Assembly: GCF_030812335.1 (NCBI RefSeq)
Contig: NZ_JAUSSN010000002.1
Span: forward strand, 186,001-250,000
Direction of reading: 5' to 3'
Length of the DNA stretch: 64,000 nucleotides
DNA from: Pseudarthrobacter oxydans
GTDB taxonomy: Bacteria > Actinomycetota > Actinomycetes > Actinomycetales > Micrococcaceae
This document shows, piece by piece, positions 56,318-64,000 of this stretch (its first letter is position 1; every line of letters begins with the position of its first letter). The position numbers and the translations under genes are program-made. The notes under the pieces were generated by a model, which made no database searches, was not told the DNA's origin, and saw nothing but the letters and a program-made list of their open reading frames with translations.

Positions 56318-57365
56318 TCGGGTCCTTGCCCTGTCCTTCAGAAACCTGCCCATCAGAAACCTGTCCTGCGGAATCCTGTCCTTCGGAAGCCGGTCCTTCA
56401 GCAACGGCTCCCTCAGCAGCCGGCGCTTCAACCGGTGTCGCACCGGCCCCGGAAATCTGTTCCCCGTTGGGCGCCAGGTCCAGGGCATCGGTCCGCGGCA
56501 GGGTGTCCTCGTCCTCCGCGGCGGCGGCGCTGCGCGGCGCGGTCCGGGCGGCGCCGTCGTCGTTATTGACATTCGTGGCGTCCACGACGATGCAGGTGAC
56601 ATTGTCCCGGCCGCCGCTGCGCAGGGCCGCCTGGATAAGTTCATCCACGGCCGCCTGCGGGTCGGTCCGGGAGCGCAGGATATTGGAGATGTGCTCGTCG
56701 TCGAGTTCGCCGTTGAGCCCGTCGGAGCAGACCAGGATCCTGTCCCCCTCTTCGATGGGCAGCAGCCAATAGTCGGCCTCGATCTCGTCGCCGGTGCCCA
56801 GGGCCCGGGTGACGACGTGGCGGCGCGGGTGCACGGCGGCCTGCGCCTGGCTGATCTGTCCGGCGTCCACGAGTTCCTGGACCTCGGAGTGGTCGACGCT
56901 GACCTGCTTGAGCTTGCCCTGGCTGAGCCGGTAGGTCCGGGAGTCTCCGATGTTGAGGACCAGCCAGTACGGGACCCCCATCTGCTCCACGACCACAACG
57001 CCGGACAGTGTGGTCCCGGCGCGGGCGCCCGTTGCCTCGCGGATGCTTTCGTCGGCCATCAGCAGGTGCTCCTGCACGACGCCGGCGGTTGCGTCCCGCC
57101 CGCCGCTGGCCAGTTGCGGGATCCGGGCGAGCGTGCGGACGCAGATGCCGCTGGCAATCTCACCGGCCTCGTGCCCGCCCATGCCGTCCGCGACAGCGAA
57201 GACGGGATCGGAGGCAATAAAGGAATCCTCGTTCATTTCGCGGCGCAGGCCGCGGTCCGTGCCGTAGCCGGCGTTCAGCCGCAGGCCCGGGGGGCTGCCC
57301 GGGGCCGGCACGGGGGCAGCATCGGAATTCGCTGGGGTGGGAACGGCGGCCGGCTGGGGAATCAT
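56304..57365 (-). CDS. PP2C-type Ser/Thr protein phosphatase
   Basis: A 353-residue PPM phosphatase. Metal-binding Asp47 is in REMNEDSF, Asp60-Gly61 in ADGMGGHEAGE, then NIGDSRTYRL, CSDGLNGEL and RDNVTCIVV, so both metal sites are complete. It should reverse phosphorylation by the kinase two genes downstream. The last ~80 residues are unstructured and end in repeats of xGQxS from a six-unit 15-bp array. The start overlaps the stop of the RDD-FHA gene by four bases (ATGA). Confidence 0.93.
   Translation of the reverse strand: MIPQPAAVPTPANSDAAPVPAPGSPPGLRLNAGYGTDRGLRREMNEDSFIASDPVFAVADGMGGHEAGEIASGICVRTLARIPQLASGGRDATAGVVQEHLLMADESIREATGARAGTTLSGVVVVEQMGVPYWLVLNIGDSRTYRLSQGKLKQVSVDHSEVQELVDAGQISQAQAAVHPRRHVVTRALGTGDEIEADYWLLPIEEGDRILVCSDGLNGELDDEHISNILRSRTDPQAAVDELIQAALRSGGRDNVTCIVVDATNVNNDDGAARTAPRSAAAAEDEDTLPRTDALDLAPNGEQISGAGATPVEAPAAEGAVAEGPASEGQDSAGQVSDGQVSEGQGKDPNDGK
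56331..56420 (-). repeat. 15-bp tandem array, six units, in PP2C tail
   Basis: Units at 56331, 56346, 56361, 56376, 56391 and 56406 (plus strand CTGTCCTTCAGAAAC, CTGCCCATCAGAAAC, CTGTCCTGCGGAATC and so on) encode EGQ(D/V)S-like pentapeptides. Confidence 0.9.
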
Positions 57366-58903
57366 GCCTGTCCTAAGTAGAAGGAGCGGTCACCGAAGTG
57401 CACGGTGGACCCGGGGCGGACGTGGGTGGGTTCCCCCGCCGCGAGGGCGGTACGGATACCGTCCGGGGTGGTGACGGAGCTGCCGTTGGTGGAGTCGCGG
57501 TCGGTGACCCAGATTCCCCCGTTTCCGGCAAGCAGGTGCAGGTGGGTCTTGGAAATGGACCGGCCGGGGTCGGCGACCGGGACGAGCTGCGCGGTGTCCT
57601 CCCCGAGGTGTCCGGCGGGGTTCCGTCCGATCAGCACGCTGCGGTCCAGCTCGATGTCGCGGCCGTCGTCCAGCCGGATCCGGAGCATCGCGACGGTGAC
57701 CGGGGCGTGCGTGTCGCCCCGGACCTGGGTGCGGTCGTGGTCGTCGTCGGGGTGCGTGCCCGGCTGGAGGGCCGCGGCGGGCGGCGCGAACGAGGCGGCG
57801 TGGGGAACCGGCTGCTGTCCGGCGACGGGCCGGGGTTCGACGGCGGGCGCGGGCGCCGCGGCGGGCTGCCACTGGTTGGGATCGAGCGCCGCCGGAGCCG
57901 CCGGCGCAACCGGCGCAACCGGCGCAACAGTGGCGGCGGCAGGAGCGGCGGCTGCGGCGGCCGATCCCGCCGCCAGCGGCGACAGGACCTGCTGCACCGG
58001 AGGGAGGTCCATCGGCGCGAAGCTGTACGGGCCCTGGATGCCGCCGGTGGTGATCGGATTGCGTCCGGCTTTGACATCGAAGACGAGGGTCTTGGCGGCG
58101 GTGTCGTGCCAGCCGCGGAGGCGGCCGTTGCGGTCCCACGTGTTGGAGAGCACTACGAGGACAGCCCAGGCCGCGCCCAGGAACAGGAGCGGTCCCAGCA
58201 CCAGGAGTGCGACGCCGAACCATTGGAAGATCACGACCGCGGCGGCGGCGGCCACGGCGAGCAGCACGCCGGCGCCGGTGATGAGGCCGCGGAGGAACAC
58301 CGCTCCCCCGCCCGGGGCGAAGCCGTCGGCATCCGTGCTGCGGATGCCCATCAGCCGGTTGCCGGGGGTCGCGCCGGAACGGGCCTCGAGTGGGGCGGCA
58401 ACCGCTGTGTAGACCAGGGTGAGGCCCGCGCCGACGCCGCCGAACAGCACCAGGGACGAGGTGTCGTAGACGATGAAGCCCCCGCTTTGCCTCCTGGTGA
58501 CTCCGGCGAAACCGATCGCCAGCAGGATGGCCAGGATGGTGACCGGCGGGAGCCAGTCCAGCACGGCGGCCCCCAGCCGCTTTCCGGCAGCGGCAGGAAC
58601 CAGTTCAAGCTTGTTCCGCATGGCGGGTCCTCCCCCTGGTCCGCGGCCCGTGGCTGGGCCCCGCGTTACCGGGATACTACCGGGGATCAGGCCGGGGTGC
58701 CCGACGGCGGGGTTCCGGGCGTCCGCGCCGCCGGGACCCCGCGGGTGGATCTCCTGCGGGTCCCGGGCCGCGGGAAGCTCCCGCACATTGCGGACGTTCC
58801 GCGCGGAACGGTTGCTCAGTGGCGTCCCGCAGGAGGTGCAGAAAGCGGCCCCGCGGCGGAGCGGCTGCTGGCAGCGCGGGCAGAGCTCGGCGTCGTCGGT
58901 CAT
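57362..58903 (-). CDS. RDD family membrane protein with zinc ribbon and FHA domain
   Basis: A 513-residue protein. A zinc ribbon opens it (Cys8, Cys11, Cys22, Cys25), then an RDD membrane domain (about 105-260, GKRLGAAVLDWLPPVTILA and NRLMGIR), an Ala/Pro linker, and a C-terminal FHA domain (about 410-505: VLIGRNPAG, SKTHLHLLA, DRDSTNGSSV). The FHA arginine, serine and asparagine are present, so phosphothreonine binding is likely. It could tether a phospho-signal to the membrane. Starts with a four-base overlap with the transglutaminase-like gene. Confidence 0.85.
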   Translation of the reverse strand: MTDDAELCPRCQQPLRRGAAFCTSCGTPLSNRSARNVRNVRELPAARDPQEIHPRGPGGADARNPAVGHPGLIPGSIPVTRGPATGRGPGGGPAMRNKLELVPAAAGKRLGAAVLDWLPPVTILAILLAIGFAGVTRRQSGGFIVYDTSSLVLFGGVGAGLTLVYTAVAAPLEARSGATPGNRLMGIRSTDADGFAPGGGAVFLRGLITGAGVLLAVAAAAAVVIFQWFGVALLVLGPLLFLGAAWAVLVVLSNTWDRNGRLRGWHDTAAKTLVFDVKAGRNPITTGGIQGPYSFAPMDLPPVQQVLSPLAAGSAAAAAAPAAATVAPVAPVAPAAPAALDPNQWQPAAAPAPAVEPRPVAGQQPVPHAASFAPPAAALQPGTHPDDDHDRTQVRGDTHAPVTVAMLRIRLDDGRDIELDRSVLIGRNPAGHLGEDTAQLVPVADPGRSISKTHLHLLAGNGGIWVTDRDSTNGSSVTTPDGIRTALAAGEPTHVRPGSTVHFGDRSFYLGQA

Positions 58904-61464
58904 GGCTTGTTGCGGTTCTTCCTAGCGGTCTGGCTGGCGTCGGCCGGGGTGCCGGCAGCATCAAGGCGCGCCGCCGGCGGCGGACCGGACTCCACTGTAC
59001 CGGCAGGGTTTTCCGGAGCGGCGGGCGCCGCGCGCTTCCGGCCGGGCTGTCCGGTCCGGCCCGGCTGGAGGCCCCGCAGTGTGAGCGCGGCCCGGCCGTC
59101 GGCCAGCAGGGAGCGCGGCGAGAACCGGGCCCGCTGCCGGCCCCAGAAGCCGAGCGTTCCGGTCATTTCCTTGAGCGAGCCGTCCACGGTCTCCCAGTAC
59201 TGCCGCACCTGGTCCTCGCTCGGCTGGCCGGCGCCGAAGATCGCCGCATCGGCCCGGTGGGCGAGCAGCGTGGTGCTTCCGCCGGCGGCCGGGAACGCAC
59301 CGGCGAGCACGACGGCGGACTCGCGCCGGGTGGCGCGGCTGTCCACCCCGGCGCCGAGGTCCGTCGCGAGGCTGACCACTTCGTTCCAGCCGCCGCCGAC
59401 GCGCTGCGCCGGCGGGCCCTCGCTGAAGCGGGCCTTCCGGCGCCGGGACTTGAGCAGGGCGATCAGCAGCAGCGGCAGCGCCAGGACCGCGATCGGGATG
59501 AGTGCCAGGCCGACCGCCGTGAGGAGGGGGCCCCAGAAGAGCCAGGGGTTGTTCTTCTTCTCGTCGGCATCGAGCGCATCCGGTGAGGAGTCGGGCGGAA
59601 GGTCCGCGGGCTCCTGCGGCGGCGGCGGCGGTTGCAGCACCTGCGGCTTGGGCTTGGACTTGTTCTCCGGATCCGGCGGGATCGGAACATTGTCCTTCGG
59701 CGGGGTGGGATCGAAGGACACCCAGCCCACGCGGTCGAAGGCGACCTCGACCCAGGCGTGGACGTCCTTGCCGGTGATCTTGACCTCGCCGGCGCCGTTT
59801 TCCGGGCTCTTGGGATCCGGGTAGAAACCCATCACCACGCGGGAGGGGATGCCGAGGTGGCGCAGCATGAGCGACATCGCCACGGCGTACTGCTCGTCGT
59901 CGCCCAGCATTTGTTTGGCGGTGAGCAGGCTCCGGACGCGGTTGGCGCCGTGGCCGGAGACGCTGGGCAGCTGGCCGTCGGCGATCAGGCCGTTGCTGAA
60001 GGCGCCCTTTTTCTGGAAGTGCGCCTCGATCTGGCGCACCCGGTCAATGGCGGTAGGGGCATCGGCGGCGAGGTCGTTCGCCTGGGACCCGACGACGGGA
60101 GGCACCTCGGCGGGGTCCGGGAGGGACATCGGCGCGAAGCCGTACTGCGTCAGCTGACCGTGCTCCAGGGTGGCGGGATCGGCTACCTGGACGCGGTAGG
60201 CATCGCCCTTCGCCAGGCCCTTGGTGGTCACGGCCGTGTCCGTGCCGGCGTTGAAGTACAGGCCGGACGCGGCGCCGGAGCCGTCGCGGGCGAAGCTGAT
60301 GCCGGTGGTCTTGCGGCCGCCAGGCAGGAAGTAGCCCTGGTAGTCCTCGATCGTGATGTCCAGGGTGTAGTTGTTGCTGGGCACAATCCCGGTGGAGTCG
60401 GCCAGGGTGTTGAGGGATTTCGCGTCGCCCACCTTGCTAAAGCTGCCGGAGCCGTTCGGGTCCATGTTGTAGTTGGTGCCGTTGAAGGAGTCGAGCGCAG
60501 CCAGGCGCACCCGGGCATCCCTGGGCAGGCCCTTGACGACGAAGAGGCTGTCGTCCTTTTTGTCCTTGACGAAGTTGCGGAAGCTCGCCAGCGGCGTCAC
60601 GTAGTCCTTGGGGTCAAACGGCGGGACGATCGTGTTGCGCAGCACGCGGCGGTCGTCGCTGGCGGTGACCAGCGGGGACGCGACGGCGGTGACCGCCACG
60701 GCGACGGCGATCACCGCGGCGGCGGTGCCCAGCCGGCGGAGCGTGGCCGCCCGGGCGGTGGCCTCGTCCGTCTCCAGCCGGTTGACGGAGACCTTGCGGG
60801 TGTCGCTGCGGCGGAGCGCGTCGCGGCGGAAGGTGGCCCAGGCGATCGCGACCACGGTGAGGGAGATGCCGCGTTCGACCGTGAGGAACCCGGCGTTCGT
60901 GCTGAAGGCGATGCCGGTGACGAACAGGACCAGCACCGGCAGCAGCGGCCAGTACGGGCTCTTGAGCCGCCAGATCAGCAGCCCGGCGGCCAGTGCGGTG
61001 AGGAGCGAGCTCAGGAACGGCACAATCAGGGTGCCGCCGGCGGTGCCGACCGGCACGCCGACGGTGAGCATGTCCTTCCAGGCGAACACCACGCCGAGCA
61101 GCAGGGTGCGCAGCGAATCGAGGGTGGGCAGCACCCCGGCGAAGGAGGCTTCCGGGACGGCAAGGGCGGTGCCGAAGACGAGGTATGTCCCGAGGGTCAG
61201 GGCTGCGGTGATCAGGAGCCCGAGCCGGAAGTGCACCGCGGCCGCCGCCAGGGCCAGGCCGAGCAGGATGCCGCCGAAGCCCGCGACGAGGTAGTAGGGG
61301 TCGCCGCCGAAGCTGAGGCTGAAGCCGAGCACGCCCAGGCCGAGGAGCACGGTGAGGGCACCGGCGTCGAGCCCGAGGTGCCAGAGCGGCTGGCCGCCGG
61401 TGAAGCCGGAACGCTTCGCAGCTGCCGCGCGGTTGCGGGAGCGGAGCGGGGTTGCGGTGCTCAT
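58900..61464 (-). CDS. Transglutaminase-like membrane protein (TgpA/DUF3488 type), catalytic Cys replaced
   Basis: An 854-residue membrane protein with about six N-terminal TM segments (to ~230), a large extracellular part with a transglutaminase-like domain, one more TM (about 645-670) and a cytoplasmic DUF4129-like tail. In the core block the usual catalytic Cys position reads GDDEQYAVAMSLM (Asp near 521-522) while the His in VHAWVEVAF and Asp in SFDPTPP remain. It therefore lacks the thiol nucleophile and may be a binding or scaffold version. Overlaps neighbours by four bases each side. Confidence 0.85.
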   Translation of the reverse strand: MSTATPLRSRNRAAAAKRSGFTGGQPLWHLGLDAGALTVLLGLGVLGFSLSFGGDPYYLVAGFGGILLGLALAAAAVHFRLGLLITAALTLGTYLVFGTALAVPEASFAGVLPTLDSLRTLLLGVVFAWKDMLTVGVPVGTAGGTLIVPFLSSLLTALAAGLLIWRLKSPYWPLLPVLVLFVTGIAFSTNAGFLTVERGISLTVVAIAWATFRRDALRRSDTRKVSVNRLETDEATARAATLRRLGTAAAVIAVAVAVTAVASPLVTASDDRRVLRNTIVPPFDPKDYVTPLASFRNFVKDKKDDSLFVVKGLPRDARVRLAALDSFNGTNYNMDPNGSGSFSKVGDAKSLNTLADSTGIVPSNNYTLDITIEDYQGYFLPGGRKTTGISFARDGSGAASGLYFNAGTDTAVTTKGLAKGDAYRVQVADPATLEHGQLTQYGFAPMSLPDPAEVPPVVGSQANDLAADAPTAIDRVRQIEAHFQKKGAFSNGLIADGQLPSVSGHGANRVRSLLTAKQMLGDDEQYAVAMSLMLRHLGIPSRVVMGFYPDPKSPENGAGEVKITGKDVHAWVEVAFDRVGWVSFDPTPPKDNVPIPPDPENKSKPKPQVLQPPPPPQEPADLPPDSSPDALDADEKKNNPWLFWGPLLTAVGLALIPIAVLALPLLLIALLKSRRRKARFSEGPPAQRVGGGWNEVVSLATDLGAGVDSRATRRESAVVLAGAFPAAGGSTTLLAHRADAAIFGAGQPSEDQVRQYWETVDGSLKEMTGTLGFWGRQRARFSPRSLLADGRAALTLRGLQPGRTGQPGRKRAAPAAPENPAGTVESGPPPAARLDAAGTPADASQTARKNRNKP

Positions 61465-62792
61465 GCTGCCGCCTTCTTCAGCACGATGGCCAGGTCTGAG
61501 AGGTCGCCGAGGGTCAGCACGGTAAGGTCCCCGATGGCGGCCCGGGCCGGGGCGGCGCCGGACTGGAGCCGGACGGCGAGGGTGCGCACGCCCAGCGGCA
61601 CCGCGGCCGAGGCGGAGCGCAGCTGCGTGGCGGTGACGTTGCTGCCCACGATCAGGAACACCACGGAGGCGTTGGGGACGGTGTCCGCAAGGCTCCGGGC
61701 GAGGTCGACGGCGGTCTTGCGCTGCGGCGCGCCGACGATCCGCGTCATGTCATCGAGCATGTTGCGGCCGGTTTCGCAGCGCAGCGGGCCCTTCTGGGTG
61801 AGCACATCGAGGTCACGCTGCTCGCGGATGGCCTGCCGTCCGATCGAGGCGGCGGCGGAGATGGCCAGTTCGAACTCCTCTTCGGAGGCGTATTCGTCCG
61901 TGTTGATGGACAGCGAAACGGCCAGGTGCGCGCGGCGGGTTTCCTCGAACTGGCGGACCATGAGCTTGTTGGTCCGGGCCGTGGTCTTCCAGTGGATGTG
62001 CCGCCGGTCATCGCCCGGCACGTAGTCGCGCAGCGCGTGGAAGGACACGTCGGCGCTGGACAGGTCCGTGGTGGGCATGCCCTCGAGGTCGCGGATGAAT
62101 CCGGCGGCCGAGCCGGCCAGCGCCGTGGTTTTCGGGTGCACGAACAGGTCCTCGGGTTCGGTCCAGAGCACCTGGCGGCGCAGCAGGTGCAGCGGGTCGG
62201 CGCGGACCGAACGGACCGGACCGACCACAATCACGGCCCGGCGCGCGGTGGGGATGGTGAACAGGTCCTCATGGACCTGCCCGGGTTTCATCCGGGGCAG
62301 GTGGAACACCGCCGTGGCGGCCCCGACCGGGAGTTCCAGGTCCGCGGCCAGCAGGGGCCGGGCGGAGGTGTTGGAGACCGCGATACTGCCGACGGCGCTG
62401 TCCCCCACCGCCACCCGCGTCCGCGCCAGATCCAGGACGACGCCGTAGGAGGAGCGGCCCAGGATGAAGCCGACGGCGAGCACGAACAGGACGAACGCGG
62501 CGATCGCTGCCGCCTTGGCCTCCTGCCAGCCGAACGCCTGGCCGACGGTCCAGAGCAGGATCGAGGCGGCCAGCACGAACCAGCCCAGCAGGCTCACCAC
62601 GGACAGGACAGGCCACACGTAGCGCAGCCACAGCGCCCGGGCGGCGCGCCAGGCCGGGGCGAGGGCCAGGCCTGCCGTGCTTCCGGCCTCGGTCCAGAGG
62701 GAGCCGGGATGCAGCCGGGTGGGCCTGCCGTCCCGGTGGAAGGGCCGTTGCAGGCGTTCAGCAAGCCGGGTCAGCGGAGTGCTGGAGGACAT
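61461..62792 (-). CDS. DUF58 domain protein
   Basis: A 443-residue membrane-associated protein. Two TM segments lie near residues 38-95 (LWLRYVWPVLSVVSLLGWF, then AAIAAFVLFVLAVGFILG). The DUF58 signature is FHALRDYVPGDDRRHIHWKT (about 250-270), within a vWA-like fold. DUF58 proteins are regularly encoded with MoxR ATPases and transglutaminase-like proteins, as here. Their biochemical role is unsettled; a chaperone or metal-insertion partner for MoxR is the usual proposal. Confidence 0.9.
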   Translation of the reverse strand: MSSSTPLTRLAERLQRPFHRDGRPTRLHPGSLWTEAGSTAGLALAPAWRAARALWLRYVWPVLSVVSLLGWFVLAASILLWTVGQAFGWQEAKAAAIAAFVLFVLAVGFILGRSSYGVVLDLARTRVAVGDSAVGSIAVSNTSARPLLAADLELPVGAATAVFHLPRMKPGQVHEDLFTIPTARRAVIVVGPVRSVRADPLHLLRRQVLWTEPEDLFVHPKTTALAGSAAGFIRDLEGMPTTDLSSADVSFHALRDYVPGDDRRHIHWKTTARTNKLMVRQFEETRRAHLAVSLSINTDEYASEEEFELAISAAASIGRQAIREQRDLDVLTQKGPLRCETGRNMLDDMTRIVGAPQRKTAVDLARSLADTVPNASVVFLIVGSNVTATQLRSASAAVPLGVRTLAVRLQSGAAPARAAIGDLTVLTLGDLSDLAIVLKKAAA

Positions 62793-62878
62793 ATGGGTGC
62801 CTTTGTTCGTGCTGGGTGTTCGGGGTGCCGGTGTGGCAGGCGGTGCTGCCGGGCGGTGCTGCTGGCGGCCTGCTAGCC

Positions 62879-62923
62879 GGTGCTGGGAGACCCGGTGTTT
62901 TGAGACCCGGTGCTAGGAGACAA
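62879..62923 (-). repeat. 15-bp tandem array, three units, across the moxR stop
   Basis: Units at 62879, 62894 and 62909 (plus strand GGTGCTGGGAGACCC, GGTGTTTTGAGACCC, GGTGCTAGGAGACAA). The moxR stop codon lies inside the last unit, so two units are non-coding. Further GGTGCTG-rich repetition continues to about 62830. Confidence 0.85.
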
Positions 62924-63890
62924 GGGCGGCACGCTGCTGCGGCGCGGCGACCGCGGCGAGGACGCGAGTCAGCACCGCCTCGGGGGTGGCGCCGGAGAAT
63001 TCGGCTTCCGGGTCCATCACGAAGCGGTGGGTCCAGACGACGGCGGCCAGGTCCTTGACGTCGTCCGGCAGCACGAAGTTGCGTCCCTGGCTGGCGGCCC
63101 AGACCTTGGCGGCGCGGACCATGGCGAGGGCGCCACGGACGGAGACGCCGAGGCGGGTTTCCGGGGCGTTGCGGGTCTCCTCGCACAACCGGGCGATGTA
63201 TTCGAGCACGGCGGTGTCCACATGCGTCGTGGCGGCGAGGTCGGCCATGTCCGCGATCGCCTGGGTGGTGATGACCGGTGTGAGGACCTTGGAACGGTCC
63301 TTGAGGTTGGCGCCGCCGAGCAGCTGCACCGTGGAGGCGTGGTCCGGGTAGCCGATGGAGGTCTTGATCAGGAAGCGGTCCAGCTGGGCCTCGGGCAGCC
63401 GGTAGGTGCCGGCCTGCTCGATCGGGTTCTGGGTCGCCATCACCATGAACGGCCGGCCGGCCTCGTAGGTGGTGCCGTCCACCGTGACGCGGGATTCCTC
63501 CATGACCTCCAGCAGTGCCGACTGGGTCTTCGGCGAGGCGCGGTTGATTTCGTCGGCGAGGACGATGTTGTTGAAAATCGGCCCCTTGTGGAACTCGAAC
63601 TTCTGCGTCTTCTGGTCGTAGATGGTCACGCCGGTGACGTCCGAGGGCAGCAGGTCCGGGGTGAACTGGATGCGGTTGTTGGAGCCTTGGACGGTGGCCG
63701 CGAGGGCCCGCGCCAGCATGGTCTTGCCGGTGCCCGGGGCGTCCTCGAAGAGGACATGCCCCTCGGCGAGCATCGCGGTGAAGGTCAGCCGGATGACGTG
63801 GGTCTTGCCCAGGACGGCCTGGCCCACGTTGGCGACGAGCTTCTCGAAGGTGCCGGAAAACCATTCGGCCTGTTCGGTGGTCATGGTCAT
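62913..63890 (-). CDS. MoxR family AAA+ ATPase
   Basis: A 325-residue AAA+ ATPase. Walker A is GTGKT (53-57), Walker B is LADEINRA (111-118), with the sensor block MVMATQNPIEQAGTYRLPEAQLDRF typical for MoxR. It couples ATP hydrolysis to activation or maturation of partner proteins, probably the DUF58 and transglutaminase-like products encoded next. ATG at 63890 follows GAGG nine bases upstream; ATG at 63884 is an alternative. First visible gene of the nine-gene operon; the gap to DUF58 is 120 bases and is repeat-rich. Confidence 0.93.
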   Translation of the reverse strand: MTMTTEQAEWFSGTFEKLVANVGQAVLGKTHVIRLTFTAMLAEGHVLFEDAPGTGKTMLARALAATVQGSNNRIQFTPDLLPSDVTGVTIYDQKTQKFEFHKGPIFNNIVLADEINRASPKTQSALLEVMEESRVTVDGTTYEAGRPFMVMATQNPIEQAGTYRLPEAQLDRFLIKTSIGYPDHASTVQLLGGANLKDRSKVLTPVITTQAIADMADLAATTHVDTAVLEYIARLCEETRNAPETRLGVSVRGALAMVRAAKVWAASQGRNFVLPDDVKDLAAVVWTHRFVMDPEAEFSGATPEAVLTRVLAAVAAPQQRAALVS

Positions 63891-63909
63891 GGGGTGGTCC
63901 TCTTCTGGT

Positions 63910-63954
63910 CTGGGTGATTCTGTGCTGGATGAATCTGTACTGGGTGAACTTGCT
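63910..63954. repeat. 15-bp tandem repeat upstream of moxR
   Basis: CTGGGTGATTCTGTG, CTGGATGAATCTGTA and a shortened third unit CTGGGTGAACTTG, followed by another CTGGGTG, in the leader 20-65 bases before moxR. Non-coding as far as can be seen. Confidence 0.8.
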
Positions 63955-64000
63955 GGGTGTGCCGCCGGCGGGGGGTCCCGCTGTCTCCGGGGGTCAGTCT

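Overview
The window is chromosomal DNA from a high-GC actinobacterium, most likely Arthrobacter, Pseudarthrobacter or a close Micrococcaceae relative. The support is very GC-rich third codon positions, a eukaryote-like dimeric glycyl-tRNA synthetase, GatCAB, SAM-IV riboswitches on metX and metY, chains of ATGA/GTGA stop-start overlaps, and a kinase/FHA/FtsK signalling operon. The assignment to genus is an inference from gene content. No rRNA, tRNA, CRISPR array, phage or transposase gene was seen.

Layout. 1-12.8 kb: a BBE-type flavin oxidase cut by the window edge; a hydrolase/DUF1295/PlsC-like lipid operon; an AtoE-type transporter; glyS with a GNAT gene; a YdcZ transporter; an S4 protein; an esterase; an SGNH hydrolase; a winged-helix protein; a Gln/Pro-rich membrane protein. 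12.9-18.1 kb: valine catabolism (mmsB-mmsA) with a divergent LysR gene and an MHS-type MFS transporter. 18.1-21.2 kb: metX and metY, each behind its own SAM-IV riboswitch with matching promoter architecture. 21.3-28.4 kb: VOC protein, CPBP protease, histidine phosphatase, then the run tdh-kbl-flavin oxidase-hutI with a divergent LysR gene. 30.3-33.7 kb: gatCAB. 33.9-38.0 kb: a CitMHS citrate transporter divergent from a CitA/CitB-like two-component pair. 38.0-43.0 kb: RidA, a small helical protein, GNAT, inositol monophosphatase and ligA. 43.2-46.5 kb: a decaying segment with three broken genes (medium-chain alcohol dehydrogenase, Cu/Zn superoxide dismutase-like lipoprotein, GNAT) around an apparently intact vanadium haloperoxidase-like gene. 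46.8-47.4 kb: a RibD/DHFR-family protein.

47.4-63.9 kb is one tight nine-gene minus-strand operon: moxR, DUF58, a transglutaminase-like membrane protein with Asp at the usual Cys position, an RDD-FHA protein, a PP2C phosphatase, a zinc-ribbon/FHA protein, a Ser/Thr kinase, an FHA-like/winged-helix protein and a 1481-residue EssC-like FHA/FtsK ATPase. Most junctions overlap by 4 bases. The kinase, phosphatase and several FHA readers are physically coupled to a type VII secretion-type motor, yet no WXG100 substrate or other secretion subunit lies in the window.

Two genome-scale patterns stand out. First, at least eleven short tandem arrays have a 15-bp unit. They sit in tails and linkers of unrelated proteins, adding pentapeptide repeats, and also flank moxR in non-coding DNA. 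Second, long near-perfect palindromes of several sequence families (three copies of one, two of another) sit at gene ends and look like mobile or recurrent bidirectional terminators.
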